This document shows positions 8,475 to 16,235 of a stretch of DNA of 35,205 bases, in pieces. The first letter of the stretch is position 1; each line of letters starts with the position of its first letter. The DNA is from Streptococcus parasanguinis (GTDB lineage Bacteria > Bacillota > Bacilli > Lactobacillales > Streptococcaceae). A program made the position numbers and the translations under genes. The notes below the pieces were generated by a model. It did no database searches. It was given only the letters and a program-made list of their open reading frames with translations, and had not been told where the DNA came from. Where the stretch lies: the NCBI RefSeq assembly GCF_001073155.1, contig NZ_JVEE01000007.1, positions 1 through 35,205 of the forward strand. The letters run 5' to 3'.

Positions 8475-11435
8475 CTAGTAACTATCTAAAATTAATTCCA
8501 TTTCTTGTTCATTGGTAATGTCATTCGTAAAGGCTCTATAAGCTGTATTACCAAGCTTCAAGGTGATATCTGCCGGCTGTTGTCCGACTGTCAGGCTACC
8601 ACCTTCAAAGTTAACGTTTGGATCATAAGCGGTAAGGCTTCCTAGCGCTCCATCCACGGAACTTAATTCATCTTGGAATGTTCCTGATAGGTCCTTATCA
8701 GTAAAGGCATTAATAGCGCCTTGCGCCATGTTTCCTACTGATTTCGCTACTTGTTCGGCCTTGCTGTCTACCCCGATAATGAAACCTTGGTCAGTGTATA
8801 CCCCGAATTGACGGAATACCCGTGAAGGTGATTTAATACCCAGCAAGCCTTTGGCCCAATTTATGGCGCCTTTAACAGCACCACCCACGGCGTCAATAAG
8901 TTTTCCGGCAAACCCGGTTACACCTTTAACAAACCCTAGGATCAAGTCTTTACCAACGTTAATTGCTCCACTAATAAAGTTTTTAGCGCCATTCACCGCA
9001 TTTGTAAAGGCTGTTTTAACTGCTGAAACCAAACGGGACCCGGCGCTAGTAACGGTACTTACTACAGTATTCCAGCCGTTTGAGATTGTACTTCCGATAT
9101 TAGACATAAAACTACTAATAGAAGAAGTTATACCACTCCAAATACTTGAAACGGTTGAAGAAATACCGCTTAAAATTCCGGAAATGAATGAACTTATGCT
9201 ATTCCAAATACTTGAAATAGTTGAAAAGATAGCGTTCATCACATTTGAGATAAGCGAACTTATTCCATTCCAAATTGCTGTTGCTGTTGAAGTGATACCA
9301 TTCCAAATTGAACCCAAAAAGGAAACGATAGTATTCCAAATAGCTTGCGTACTTTGTACAATGACATTCCAAGCGCCTGTAATGGCTTGCTTGATAAGAT
9401 CAAAGTTACCTGTAACAAGTCCCACAATAGTGAGCAAGATTCCAGCAAATACCGCCTTAATGCTGTTCCAAATATTGGACCAAATTTCTGAAATGGTGTT
9501 AAGGATTGTTTGAATGGTGTTCCAAATAGCTGTAAATACTGTTGTAACTGTTTGAGAAATAGCGTCCCAAACTGTTGAAACTACTGTAGAAAGTGTGTTC
9601 CAAATAGTATTCCAAACATCTGAAATTGTAGTCATGATTGTTTGAATTACGTTCCAAACCGCTGTAACCGCTGTTGTAACTAAATTCACAATCACATCCC
9701 AAATAGGGCCAACCACCGCTACAATAGTATTCCAAATAGCTGTCCAAATTTGGTTCAATAGTTCAAGCCCCGCTTGAATAACTTGAGTAAGGCCTTGAAC
9801 AGCGATTCCTACCGCCGTTTTGATACCTTCCCAAATACTCAAGGCGATCCCTTTGAGCGTTTCCCACGCCCCGGACCAATCGCCGTTAATGATCTGCATG
9901 ATCATTTTGATAATTCCAAGAATGACATTCAAACCGGTTTCAACTACATTCTTGATCAAGTCCCAAACAGTTTTAACCATTGGAACTATAGCGTTCCATC
10001 CGGCTTCAATAATTGGGGCAATGGCGTTTACAATCGTTTCTACTACCGATTTAATGGCGTTCCATACAGTTTCAGCCGTCTGAAGAATAAGCTGGTGATT
10101 TTCATTCCACCAAGAAATCAGGCTTCCAAAGATCTGTTTTACAAAGGCCACTACTTCATTAATAGCGCTTGAAACAGCTTTAGAAACAGCCTGAAAGGCT
10201 GAATTAACCTTGTCCCTAAATTCCTCACTAGACTTATACAAGCCCACTAAACCGGCCACGAATAGCCCAATAACACCAATTACGGCCCAAACCGGGGCGG
10301 AAATGGAACCTATAGCGGTACCGATTGAACCAAACACGCCGGAAATAGCTGAACCCCCAGCCGTTGCACTTTGGAAACCAGCTATTAGGCTTGAAATAGC
10401 GCCTGAAACCTTACTAACAATTCCGACAATTCCGCCTACTACTTTAGTAATGGTACCTACTACCGTAAGGATTGGACCAGCGGAAACTACAATAGCGCCG
10501 ATCCATTTTTGAAGTGGTGAAAGTGGTAAGTTATCCCAAATTGTGCCTAAAACCCGTACAATGTTATTCTTAAAGTTGATAATTGTATCTTTTAAGTTTT
10601 GCATTAGGCCCTTGATATCAGCGTTTTTCTGACCAAGGCCGGCCACAAGGTTTTGAGCTGAAGCTTTCATAGCTTCAAAGGATCCGGAAACTGTTTCACT
10701 TGCTTCTTTTGCCGTGGTTCCGGTTACTCCTAGGCGTTCTTGTGTAACGTGGATAGCTTGGATCAGTTTATCAAACGGAATATCTTTCACGTTTTTAGCC
10801 GTAGCCTTGAAGCTGTCACCCATTACGCCGGATTCATTAACCAGCCGGGCCATTTCTTCCTGTGTACCACCATACCCCAGCTTCAAGTTATCAAGCATGG
10901 TATAGTTATCTTTTGCAAAACCTTGGTAAGCGTTTTGAATGTCTGAAATGTTAGTACCGAACTTGTTAGCATTATCAGACATATCAACTATAGCCATATC
11001 CGCATATTTGGCGGCCTGTGCGGTATCTCCACCAAGCCCCTGAAGCAAGCTAGCACTGAATGAAGTTACCTGCTCCATGTATTTCACACCGGAAACACCA
11101 GCACGCTTGTATGCTGTTTCTGAATTTTTGATAACAGTATCAGCGGAACCTTTAAACATGGTTTCAATACCACCTACGGCCTGTTCAAGACTTGCGAAAG
11201 ACTTGACAACTCCACCGATAGCACCAACTACCGGCAAAGTGAAACCGGCTGTCATTCCGGCCCCTACTTTCATCATGGAATCACCGACACCATGAAGGGA
11301 CCCGCTTAGTTTCTCAAGACTTGACCCGGTTTGATTCCGTAAGCTTTCCAAAGAACTTTGGGCTTCTTTTAAACCACTTCTAAAATCTGAAACGTTCGCT
11401 TTAAGTATGGCCGTTACGTCAAAATCTGCTCCCAT
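8475..11435 (-). CDS. Tail tape measure protein
   Basis: 986 residues, the second-longest gene here. Residues 1-60 and 60-280 are a soluble N-terminal region of the TP901-1 tape-measure type. Two long hydrophobic stretches follow at about 300-400. Residues ~430-800 form an irregular array of Trp repeats ('IWNTI', 'VWNAI', 'IWNGI') with a basic spacing of 11 residues, the usual tape-measure periodicity. The C-terminus has the 'GLLGIKSPSRVFRQFG' motif common to these proteins. The protein sets tail length; at about 0.15 nm per residue it predicts a tail near 150 nm. Its ATG overlaps the stop of the G-T chaperone by one base. Confidence 0.95.
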   Translation of the reverse strand: MGADFDVTAILKANVSDFRSGLKEAQSSLESLRNQTGSSLEKLSGSLHGVGDSMMKVGAGMTAGFTLPVVGAIGGVVKSFASLEQAVGGIETMFKGSADTVIKNSETAYKRAGVSGVKYMEQVTSFSASLLQGLGGDTAQAAKYADMAIVDMSDNANKFGTNISDIQNAYQGFAKDNYTMLDNLKLGYGGTQEEMARLVNESGVMGDSFKATAKNVKDIPFDKLIQAIHVTQERLGVTGTTAKEASETVSGSFEAMKASAQNLVAGLGQKNADIKGLMQNLKDTIINFKNNIVRVLGTIWDNLPLSPLQKWIGAIVVSAGPILTVVGTITKVVGGIVGIVSKVSGAISSLIAGFQSATAGGSAISGVFGSIGTAIGSISAPVWAVIGVIGLFVAGLVGLYKSSEEFRDKVNSAFQAVSKAVSSAINEVVAFVKQIFGSLISWWNENHQLILQTAETVWNAIKSVVETIVNAIAPIIEAGWNAIVPMVKTVWDLIKNVVETGLNVILGIIKMIMQIINGDWSGAWETLKGIALSIWEGIKTAVGIAVQGLTQVIQAGLELLNQIWTAIWNTIVAVVGPIWDVIVNLVTTAVTAVWNVIQTIMTTISDVWNTIWNTLSTVVSTVWDAISQTVTTVFTAIWNTIQTILNTISEIWSNIWNSIKAVFAGILLTIVGLVTGNFDLIKQAITGAWNVIVQSTQAIWNTIVSFLGSIWNGITSTATAIWNGISSLISNVMNAIFSTISSIWNSISSFISGILSGISSTVSSIWSGITSSISSFMSNIGSTISNGWNTVVSTVTSAGSRLVSAVKTAFTNAVNGAKNFISGAINVGKDLILGFVKGVTGFAGKLIDAVGGAVKGAINWAKGLLGIKSPSRVFRQFGVYTDQGFIIGVDSKAEQVAKSVGNMAQGAINAFTDKDLSGTFQDELSSVDGALGSLTAYDPNVNFEGGSLTVGQQPADITLKLGNTAYRAFTNDITNEQEMELILDSY

Positions 11436-11845
11436 TAATTACCCCCTTTCCTTGCTTGATTAATTAATCTGTTTCGTTCCGCCATGTCTAGTTTTCTAGG
11501 CGGTACGGTTTCTTTTGTAGGTTGATTTTTTTGGAAAATCCTGTCAAATTCTTCTTTATGGTTATAAAATTCTTCAAAATTCTTAAACGCTGGACGGGCT
11601 GACTTGCCCCGGCCTTTTTGCGCTTTAACAGATTGATTAAACCAAGCCTGAATAGCGGAGTTTAGGCGCTTATCTTCTTGCTGAATAGCGTAGGCCATGT
11701 TATAAATTTCAAATTCTTCTAGCGTTGTCCGCATTGCTTCCCGGAAGGTCATACCGTGCCGGGCAATAAGGAGCGCTAGGGCTTCATCATAGCCAAAGTT
11801 GGAATTTGACGGGTCGGAGTTCCCTACTCTACTAGGTTCATTGCC
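11435..11845 (-). CDS. Tail assembly chaperone, T part made by -1 frameshift
   Basis: An open frame of 136 codons lies in the -1 frame relative to the preceding G gene. It overlaps the end of G, and its first ATG (11752) lies within the conserved region, so independent starting is unlikely. A slippery stretch C-AAA-AAG (11851-11845) lies six codons before the G stop. Slipping there continues as 'GNEPSRVGNSDPSNSNFGYD' and gives a G-T fusion of about 243 residues (107 + 136). This matches the known G/GT arrangement of siphophage tail chaperones, which coat the tape measure before tube polymerisation. The exact slip position is inferred. Confidence 0.78.
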   Translation of the reverse strand, partial: GNEPSRVGNSDPSNSNFGYDEALALLIARHGMTFREAMRTTLEEFEIYNMAYAIQQEDKRLNSAIQAWFNQSVKAQKGRGKSARPAFKNFEEFYNHKEEFDRIFQKNQPTKETVPPRKLDMAERNRLINQARKGGN

Positions 11846-12165
11846 TTTTTGAGTAGGGGTGACGCTTTTAACTCATTAACCAAGTCTTCAATAACTTTGT
11901 CATACTGTTCATTCAGGATCAATTCTTCAAGGTATTTCTCAATAGCTTCATTTGAAGGCTTTTGCGCTTCCGTAACTGTTCCAGCCTTGATCACGTCGAT
12001 AAAGGCCAAAGGGTCATTTAAGGCTTTCCCGGCATTGAATAGTGTCATAGCACCATAACCGGTTTTCATTCCTTCTAATTCTGCTGAATGGAGCTTGTTC
12101 ATCTCACGCAAGAAACCAATTCCAAAATGTAAAGTATATTCTTTTCCCCCAATGTTTAAAATCAT
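11824..12165 (-). CDS. Tail assembly chaperone G (TAC family)
   Basis: 113 residues. The family is recognised from the opening 'MILNIGGKEYTLHFGIGFLR', a beta hairpin followed by a helix, typical of the phage tail-tube chaperones of streptococcal and lactococcal siphophages. The C-terminal half is helical and acidic. It lies between the major tail protein and the tape measure, exactly where G sits in lambda-like order. It is made alone in excess and, by -1 slippage near its 3' end, as a G-T fusion. It is needed for tail assembly and absent from the virion. Confidence 0.85.
   Translation of the reverse strand: MILNIGGKEYTLHFGIGFLREMNKLHSAELEGMKTGYGAMTLFNAGKALNDPLAFIDVIKAGTVTEAQKPSNEAIEKYLEELILNEQYDKVIEDLVNELKASPLLKKAMNLVE
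11845..11851 (-). other. Probable -1 ribosomal frameshift site (CAAAAAG)
   Basis: In the G frame the codons are CTC AAA AAG GCA. A one-base backward slip on AAG (read as AAA) leads into GGC AAT GAA, the frame of the T segment. The -1 frame is closed by a TGA a short way upstream, so the switch must happen within about ten codons of here. C-AAA-AAG is not the strict X-XXY-YYZ form, so single-tRNA slippage is possible. Confidence 0.6.
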
Positions 12166-12221
12166 GTCTTATTTCTCCTTTAAATCCAAAAAAATAAGGG
12201 GCTTTTAAAGCCCCTGAAAAA

Positions 12222-12767
12222 TTAGGCTGGTAACCCTGTACCTTCACCCTCTTTAGCCAAAGTGTGGTATTCGTATTGTGCCTTGTTAATGGCTGATTTT
12301 TGGGTTTCTGTAAGCGTGTCAGTGCTGATCACACCATTTCCATCAATAGCCATTTCATAAGTAAGTTCTACTTTATCATCAGCGGGCGCGGAAATTTCAA
12401 AGTTTTTGAAAAATCCTTGGTAATATTCCACATCATATTTTTCCTTTCCGCCTTCTTCAAACTTGCTTGCGAGGTCCACGATCCAAACTTCAATTTTATC
12501 CGTATTGCGGAACCATGTGCGCATTTCTTTCCACATATTGACCGTATCTTTATCTTCACGGTAAGCAAGTGAAGTAAATTCGCCTGAAGTTTCACCGTCT
12601 GAAACTGAGTTAACTACTCCGTCTTTTGTTTTCGTGGTTTCTACTTCTTTTTCAGCGTTCAAAGTTAATTCCGTTTGAAATCTTACTTTTCCGGCGTCTT
12701 GTTTCTTTTGATCTTTGACGCGTCGGAAAAATGCAATATAGTCTTTTCCTTGCATTAATTCTGCCAT
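12222..12767 (-). CDS. Major tail (tube) protein, TP901-1 family
   Basis: 181 residues. The N-terminal 'MAELMQGKDYIAFFRRVKDQ' and the 'DGETSGEFTSLAYREDKDT' region mark the TP901-1-type major tail family. It polymerises as hexameric rings to form the tail tube around the tape measure. Gene order is classical: tail terminator upstream, chaperones downstream. There is no extra Ig-like C-terminal domain, and the length is normal for the family. The start is 4 bp from the stop of the upstream gene. Confidence 0.92.
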   Translation of the reverse strand: MAELMQGKDYIAFFRRVKDQKKQDAGKVRFQTELTLNAEKEVETTKTKDGVVNSVSDGETSGEFTSLAYREDKDTVNMWKEMRTWFRNTDKIEVWIVDLASKFEEGGKEKYDVEYYQGFFKNFEISAPADDKVELTYEMAIDGNGVISTDTLTETQKSAINKAQYEYHTLAKEGEGTGLPA

Positions 12768-12770
12768 TAG

Positions 12771-13157
12771 TTATTTTTCTCCTTTTTTTGTATAGGTAAA
12801 AGAAAAGTCCAAAACCACATGAAGCAATGGCCGGACATCTGTGTTATCGGGTATGATCTGTTTATCTGTCGTAGTGTGATTCAAGTTATATTCCCACTTT
12901 CCGGAAATATTCTTGACAAGCGTTTCTAAATAGGCCGAAATATCGTCCAAAACGGCCCGCTGTTGCCTTGTAGCGTAAATGTGGACCGTTTGGCCCACTG
13001 TCCCCCAAAGGTCGTTATTTTGGGCTTCCTGTGCCGTATTTTCACCAATATAAACAAAGGGGTATTTTGTACCAGCTTCCGGCAAAAAATCAAAAGTTGG
13101 TACTTTTGCTTCAGCCAACTGATAAATTAATCTAAATAATTCATGGTTTGGCGTCAT
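12771..13157 (-). CDS. Tail terminator / tail completion protein (DUF3168, SPP1 gp17-like)
   Basis: 128 residues. Features seen are an N-terminal helix ('MTPNHELFRLIYQLAEAK'), a central beta segment ('YPFVYIGENTAQEA', 'TVHIYATRQQRAVLDDI') and a C-terminal strand pair. This is the pattern of DUF3168/gp17 tail-terminator proteins that cap the finished tube and join it to the head. It directly precedes the major tail gene and overlaps the upstream gp10-like gene by 4 bp. Confidence 0.82.
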   Translation of the reverse strand: MTPNHELFRLIYQLAEAKVPTFDFLPEAGTKYPFVYIGENTAQEAQNNDLWGTVGQTVHIYATRQQRAVLDDISAYLETLVKNISGKWEYNLNHTTTDKQIIPDNTDVRPLLHVVLDFSFTYTKKGEK

Positions 13158-13501
13158 TTAAACACCCCTTTCATTACGTTGGTCATGTCTTCTTGAAATT
13201 GCGGTTGAATTTCCTGAACTGCCGGGCGCATGAATGGCGTCCCCGGCTGAAACCGGGTCCCATATTCCTGATATCCGGAATATCCGGCTTGTGCGTGAAT
13301 ATGTGCTTCCATTCCCGGGTAAGAAGTAGTGATATGATTTTTCAAAAAGCCCGTGTCTTCAGGGGCTTTCTTCTTTGCTACTGCTTTAGTGCGCTCACCG
13401 TTGTTTTTCAAGACCGCTATAGACTGTTTTACAGCGTTTGGGTGTGCATTTGAAATGGTCATGGTCAATTTTTCCAAGCCGTGCCATTTAACACTAACCA
13501 T
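13154..13501 (-). CDS. HK97 gp10-like head-tail joining protein
   Basis: 115 residues of the HK97-gp10_like family. The hallmark 'KKKAPEDTGFLKNHI' lies near residues 43-58 and 'GYQEYGTRFQPGTPFMRPAV' near 74-94. Proteins of this family act at the head-tail interface or in tail completion in many Gram-positive siphophages. It overlaps both neighbours by a few bases, showing tight translational coupling within the connector block. The precise role in this phage is inferred from family and position. Confidence 0.9.
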   Translation of the reverse strand: MVSVKWHGLEKLTMTISNAHPNAVKQSIAVLKNNGERTKAVAKKKAPEDTGFLKNHITTSYPGMEAHIHAQAGYSGYQEYGTRFQPGTPFMRPAVQEIQPQFQEDMTNVMKGVFK

Positions 13502-13805
13502 TGTTAGGCCCTACCTTTTTCAAGCGTACAGCCCCTTTTATAGGGGCGTCAATCGCTTCAATAGGTTCATAGGTATCGCCATCAAAAACGGCCTGATCAA
13601 AAGGCGCTTGCTCTTTTTGGAACCGGCAAGAAATCACTGTATCTGTCCGGTTTCCGTACAATTCAAACACTTTTGGTTGAGTGACTTTATTCACCAAGCA
13701 AGGGACTATTACGGCCTTTCTTGCTTCCGTTTCATACTTATCCGTTTCCGGATTGTACTTTTTACGTCCCCCGTAAATTAAAGTAATTCGGTTTGGTGTC
13801 TTCAT
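13494..13805 (-). CDS. Head closure protein (SPP1 gp16-like)
   Basis: 103 residues, predicted as mostly beta: 'RITLIYGGRKKYNPETDKYE', 'VPCLVNKVTQPKVFELYG' and a C-terminal 'YEPIEAIDAPIKGAVRLKKV'. This is the layout of head-closure or stopper proteins, which seal the portal channel after packaging. It sits between the gp15-like connector and the gp10-like protein, as in SPP1-related phages. It overlaps the upstream gene by 4 bp (ATGA-type) and the downstream gene by 8 bp. Confidence 0.8.
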   Translation of the reverse strand: MKTPNRITLIYGGRKKYNPETDKYETEARKAVIVPCLVNKVTQPKVFELYGNRTDTVISCRFQKEQAPFDQAVFDGDTYEPIEAIDAPIKGAVRLKKVGPNNG

Positions 13806-14149
13806 AGGAAAAACACCTTTCCACGCTCACGCTGTGAACCGTCTAGGCCAAAATCTTTGTTAAGAATGGCCATGTATGGTTTGAATAAGTTATCCCATTC
13901 CTGATAGGTAACAGAATAACCGTCAACCGTTTCAGACGTTACGCCCTCGGAACCTTTCCGGCCGTATAGCTTATACACCACATTTTCGATCATGAAATTA
14001 TACTTACTAGCTATTTCTGCCGTGCCTGTCAGGCCTTTGAAATAACTTTCAGCATCTTCCACTAAATCAGTCAACAAATCATTTTCTAAATTGTCAGTCG
14101 GATCAATACCCAACCGACGTTTAATTTTTGCAAGTTGGGCCACTTCCAT
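13802..14149 (-). CDS. Head-tail connector protein (gp6/SPP1 gp15-like adaptor)
   Basis: 115 residues. The helical opening 'LAKIKRRLGIDPTDNLENDL' and the middle 'ENVVYKLYGRKGSEGVTSET' are characteristic of the phage gp6-like adaptor family. The adaptor ring attaches below the portal and receives the head-closure protein encoded next. The ATG is 6 bp from the stop of the upstream head protein. Length fits the family. Confidence 0.88.
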   Translation of the reverse strand: MEVAQLAKIKRRLGIDPTDNLENDLLTDLVEDAESYFKGLTGTAEIASKYNFMIENVVYKLYGRKGSEGVTSETVDGYSVTYQEWDNLFKPYMAILNKDFGLDGSQRERGKVFFL

Positions 14150-14155
14150 CTGCTT

Positions 14156-14503
14156 TTATTCCCCTTCGATAGTTTGGGCAAGTGCTACTAGATCCGCTTT
14201 TTTGGCGTCCGCTTCATATTCTACGCCTGCTTTTTCTAGTAACTCTTTCAATTCTGCCACTTTCAATTTTTCAAGTGGTTTTTCTTCAGTTCCTTCAGCT
14301 TCTTCAGCCGGTGCCACTTCTTCAGTCGGTGCTGGTGCTGGTGCTTCCGCTTTACCTTCAGCAACAATCACACCTTTTCCAACTAATTCAGCAATTCGGG
14401 CGCCTGATACTGTAAAATCAGGGCGCGGGTAAAAATCACCGACTTCATAAAAGCGGTTATTATCTTTTGTGTCGATAATATTTCGGGTTACAATATAGGC
14501 CAT
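14156..14503 (-). CDS. Small head-region protein with C-terminal HeH/LEM-like domain
   Basis: 115 residues in three parts: residues 1-50 ('MAYIVTRNIIDTKDNNRFYE') look beta-rich; residues 51-77 are a low-complexity Ala/Pro/Glu linker; residues 78-113 ('LEKLKVAELKELLEKAGVEY') form a two-helix HeH/LEM or Rho-N-like motif. Such proteins follow the capsid gene in several streptococcal phages. The HeH motif can bind nucleic acid, but here a structural or decoration role is equally possible. Function not proven. Confidence 0.75.
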   Translation of the reverse strand: MAYIVTRNIIDTKDNNRFYEVGDFYPRPDFTVSGARIAELVGKGVIVAEGKAEAPAPAPTEEVAPAEEAEGTEEKPLEKLKVAELKELLEKAGVEYEADAKKADLVALAQTIEGE

Positions 14504-14524
14504 TGGTTACCTCTTTCTAATTGA

Positions 14525-15421
14525 TTAGACGCTTTCAGCGGTAGCGGTCAATTTGGCAAAGGCGTTTGCTTTAGTAACCATTACAGCAATGTCCATAGTT
14601 ACACGAATTGCCACCATTTCTTGTTCGAATAGGTTGATTGGTGTACCGTCTGAATTTTTCATGGTTGAAATTTGGCCTTCTTCAGAAATCTTGAAGTTAA
14701 TGTTGTAAGGTACACCATAGATCAAGCTATTAAAGTCACCGGCCAAAAGGTCGCCTTTCTTAAATTGTTTTGATTTAAGATCAACCGTAGTAATACCATC
14801 AATGGTATTAGTTGCTTTGTCGTAAATTGTTTTCTTGTCGCCGTCGCGAGATTCACGCAATGCAGAGCGGTTTTGGATTTTAGAAACAAAGGCATTAGGG
14901 TTAATGTCAGCTTCATAAAGCTTATCTTCCAATTTAAGAAGGTTTTCGTAGTTGATAGGACCAACAACAACCTGGCTTGAATCTTTAGCGGATTTAGCAA
15001 CTGAGTTTGCAAAAGGCGTTTCATGGCCCAAAAGTCCAGCTTCATCAATCTTAGTATAGAAGGCTTCCACGATCTGCGGTTTCATGTCTTCAAAGAATTT
15101 TTCCCAGGTATAGTTCAAAGCTTCACGGGAAGCAACTAGGATAATACCCAATTTGTGAGCCTTAAGAGTAACCGGAACGACTTCAGGTTTATCAGTCTTG
15201 ATTTTTTCGGTTTCATTTACCCAATAAGCGGAAACTCCATCTGTTTGAACGTAAACGGTTTTTTCTTGCAAGCCGTCCATTTCGTGATATTGTCCAAGTT
15301 GCATTACTACGGAGTTTTTTGCTACGTCCTTCATAATGATATCAGTCATTTTTTTAGTAAAAGTTCCGTCTTTCTTTTCTGAAACTAGGACTTTATCAGG
15401 GTTAAAAGTTTGCACTGTCAT
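14525..15421 (-). CDS. Major capsid protein (HK97 fold)
   Basis: 298 residues. The central region 'KPEVVPVTLKAHKLGIILVA' followed by 'SREALNYTWEKFFEDMKPQI' is the typical spine-helix/P-loop part of HK97-fold capsids, and the C-terminal 'MVAIRVTMDIAVMVTKANAF' is the last A-domain strand region. There is no long N-terminal delta domain, and a separate scaffold gene precedes it, as expected. The protein assembles into the icosahedral head. It has its own good AGGAG-like site after a 26-bp gap from the scaffold gene. Confidence 0.92.
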   Translation of the reverse strand: MTVQTFNPDKVLVSEKKDGTFTKKMTDIIMKDVAKNSVVMQLGQYHEMDGLQEKTVYVQTDGVSAYWVNETEKIKTDKPEVVPVTLKAHKLGIILVASREALNYTWEKFFEDMKPQIVEAFYTKIDEAGLLGHETPFANSVAKSAKDSSQVVVGPINYENLLKLEDKLYEADINPNAFVSKIQNRSALRESRDGDKKTIYDKATNTIDGITTVDLKSKQFKKGDLLAGDFNSLIYGVPYNINFKISEEGQISTMKNSDGTPINLFEQEMVAIRVTMDIAVMVTKANAFAKLTATAESV

Positions 15422-15447
15422 ATTTTAAATTTCTCCTTTAAGGTGTC

Positions 15448-16008
15448 TTATTTAATGATTCGGGAACTTCGGAAAATGTCCCCTTTGTCTTCGCTTTCTT
15501 CCCCGTTAAGTTCGGATGAAACTTTAGGGGGTTCAGATTGCGAATATTCAGCCTTGATCTCGCTGATAATGCTTTCAAGGTCTGAAATAGCTTGTAAAGT
15601 ACCTTCAGCGGTATCTTTAACAACAAAAGAAATCACTTTATCATTGACCGGAAGTTTCCGGCTAGAAAGTGTTTTAATAGCTTCATCTGTCAATTCTCGC
15701 TTGGTTTGCTCTTTCTCTAAACCTGCGATCTTGTCAAGCAAAGCCTGCTTTTCTGCTTCAGCTTCTTTCCGGCGGTATTCTTCCAATTCCTTGCCGGTCA
15801 GTTCGCTTTCTGCCTTGTATTTTTCCAAGGCTTTAGAAATTGCGTCCGCTGTATCTTTGGAATGTTTTTCTTCCAAGGATTTCAAACGGCGTTGCATTTC
15901 GGCCACTGATACCATCTTTTCGGCTTCTTGCGTCGGAGTGCTAGCTTGTTCCTCAACCATTTCCGCTGATTGTGGTTCAACAACCTGTGTATTTTGATCT
16001 TCTGCCAT
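15448..16008 (-). CDS. Capsid scaffolding protein (DUF4355 family)
   Basis: 186 residues from the ATG at 16008, which has AGAAAGGAG 7 nt upstream; the open frame extends 17 codons further without such a site. Residues 1-35 are acidic and flexible, ~36-105 are a highly charged coiled coil ('MQRRLKSLEEKHSKD', 'EEYRRKEAEAEKQALLDKI'), and the C-terminus ends in a short basic helix ('FRSSRIIK') of the kind that touches capsid subunits. It directs procapsid assembly and is lost or degraded before maturation. It lies between minor head protein and capsid, as in SPP1-like order. Confidence 0.88.
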   Translation of the reverse strand: MAEDQNTQVVEPQSAEMVEEQASTPTQEAEKMVSVAEMQRRLKSLEEKHSKDTADAISKALEKYKAESELTGKELEEYRRKEAEAEKQALLDKIAGLEKEQTKRELTDEAIKTLSSRKLPVNDKVISFVVKDTAEGTLQAISDLESIISEIKAEYSQSEPPKVSSELNGEESEDKGDIFRSSRIIK

Positions 16009-16084
16009 TAGTAGGCTCCTTTCTACGCTTTTACGGGCAACCCCCCCGAACTCATGCAACTTTTAACGTCTTCAGCACGGTTTG

Positions 16085-16120
16085 GACAAAAATAAAAAAC
16101 CGTATAAAGATATACAGTTT
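16085..16120 (-). terminator. Intrinsic terminator inside the late operon, before the scaffold gene
   Basis: On the minus strand AAACTGTATA, a TCTT loop and TATACGGTTT form a 10-bp stem (one G-T pair) followed by TTTATTTTT. It overlaps the stop codon of the 38-residue gene. It would lower, not abolish, read-through from portal genes, or separate them from a scaffold/capsid transcript. Only a weak promoter candidate (TTGTCC, 17 nt, TTAAAA) is seen after it. Confidence 0.7.
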
Positions 16121-16235
16121 ATTTTTTTAGGCCTTCTTCAAGGCCTTTTAAAAATGATTTTGAAATTTTATCGTGTGTTATCAATAAAGGATGTTTAGGT
16201 AAAAAGAAACTTTTTATCTTTTGAAACAGCTTCAT
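16119..16235 (-). CDS. Small basic protein, 38 residues, after the minor head gene
   Basis: The ATG at 16235 overlaps the minor head stop (ATGA) and has AGGGGG 7 nt upstream. The product starts 'MKLFQKIKSFFLPKHPLLIT' and ends 'FLKGLEEGLKK'. It is amphipathic and basic, with no known domain. Its stop lies within the terminator stem at 16085-16120. Coupling, a good ribosome site and position support expression. Function unknown; small genes at this place occur in other phages of this type. Confidence 0.6.
   Translation of the reverse strand: MKLFQKIKSFFLPKHPLLITHDKISKSFLKGLEEGLKK

Noticed and set aside
8851..9513. Plus-strand 220-codon open frame opposite the tape measure
   Set aside because: It arises from the codon bias and Trp repeats of the minus-strand tape measure; no ribosome site or known domain.
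15410..15997. Plus-strand 195-codon open frame opposite the scaffold gene
   Set aside because: Low-complexity Ser/Leu product, a mirror of the charged coiled-coil scaffold gene.
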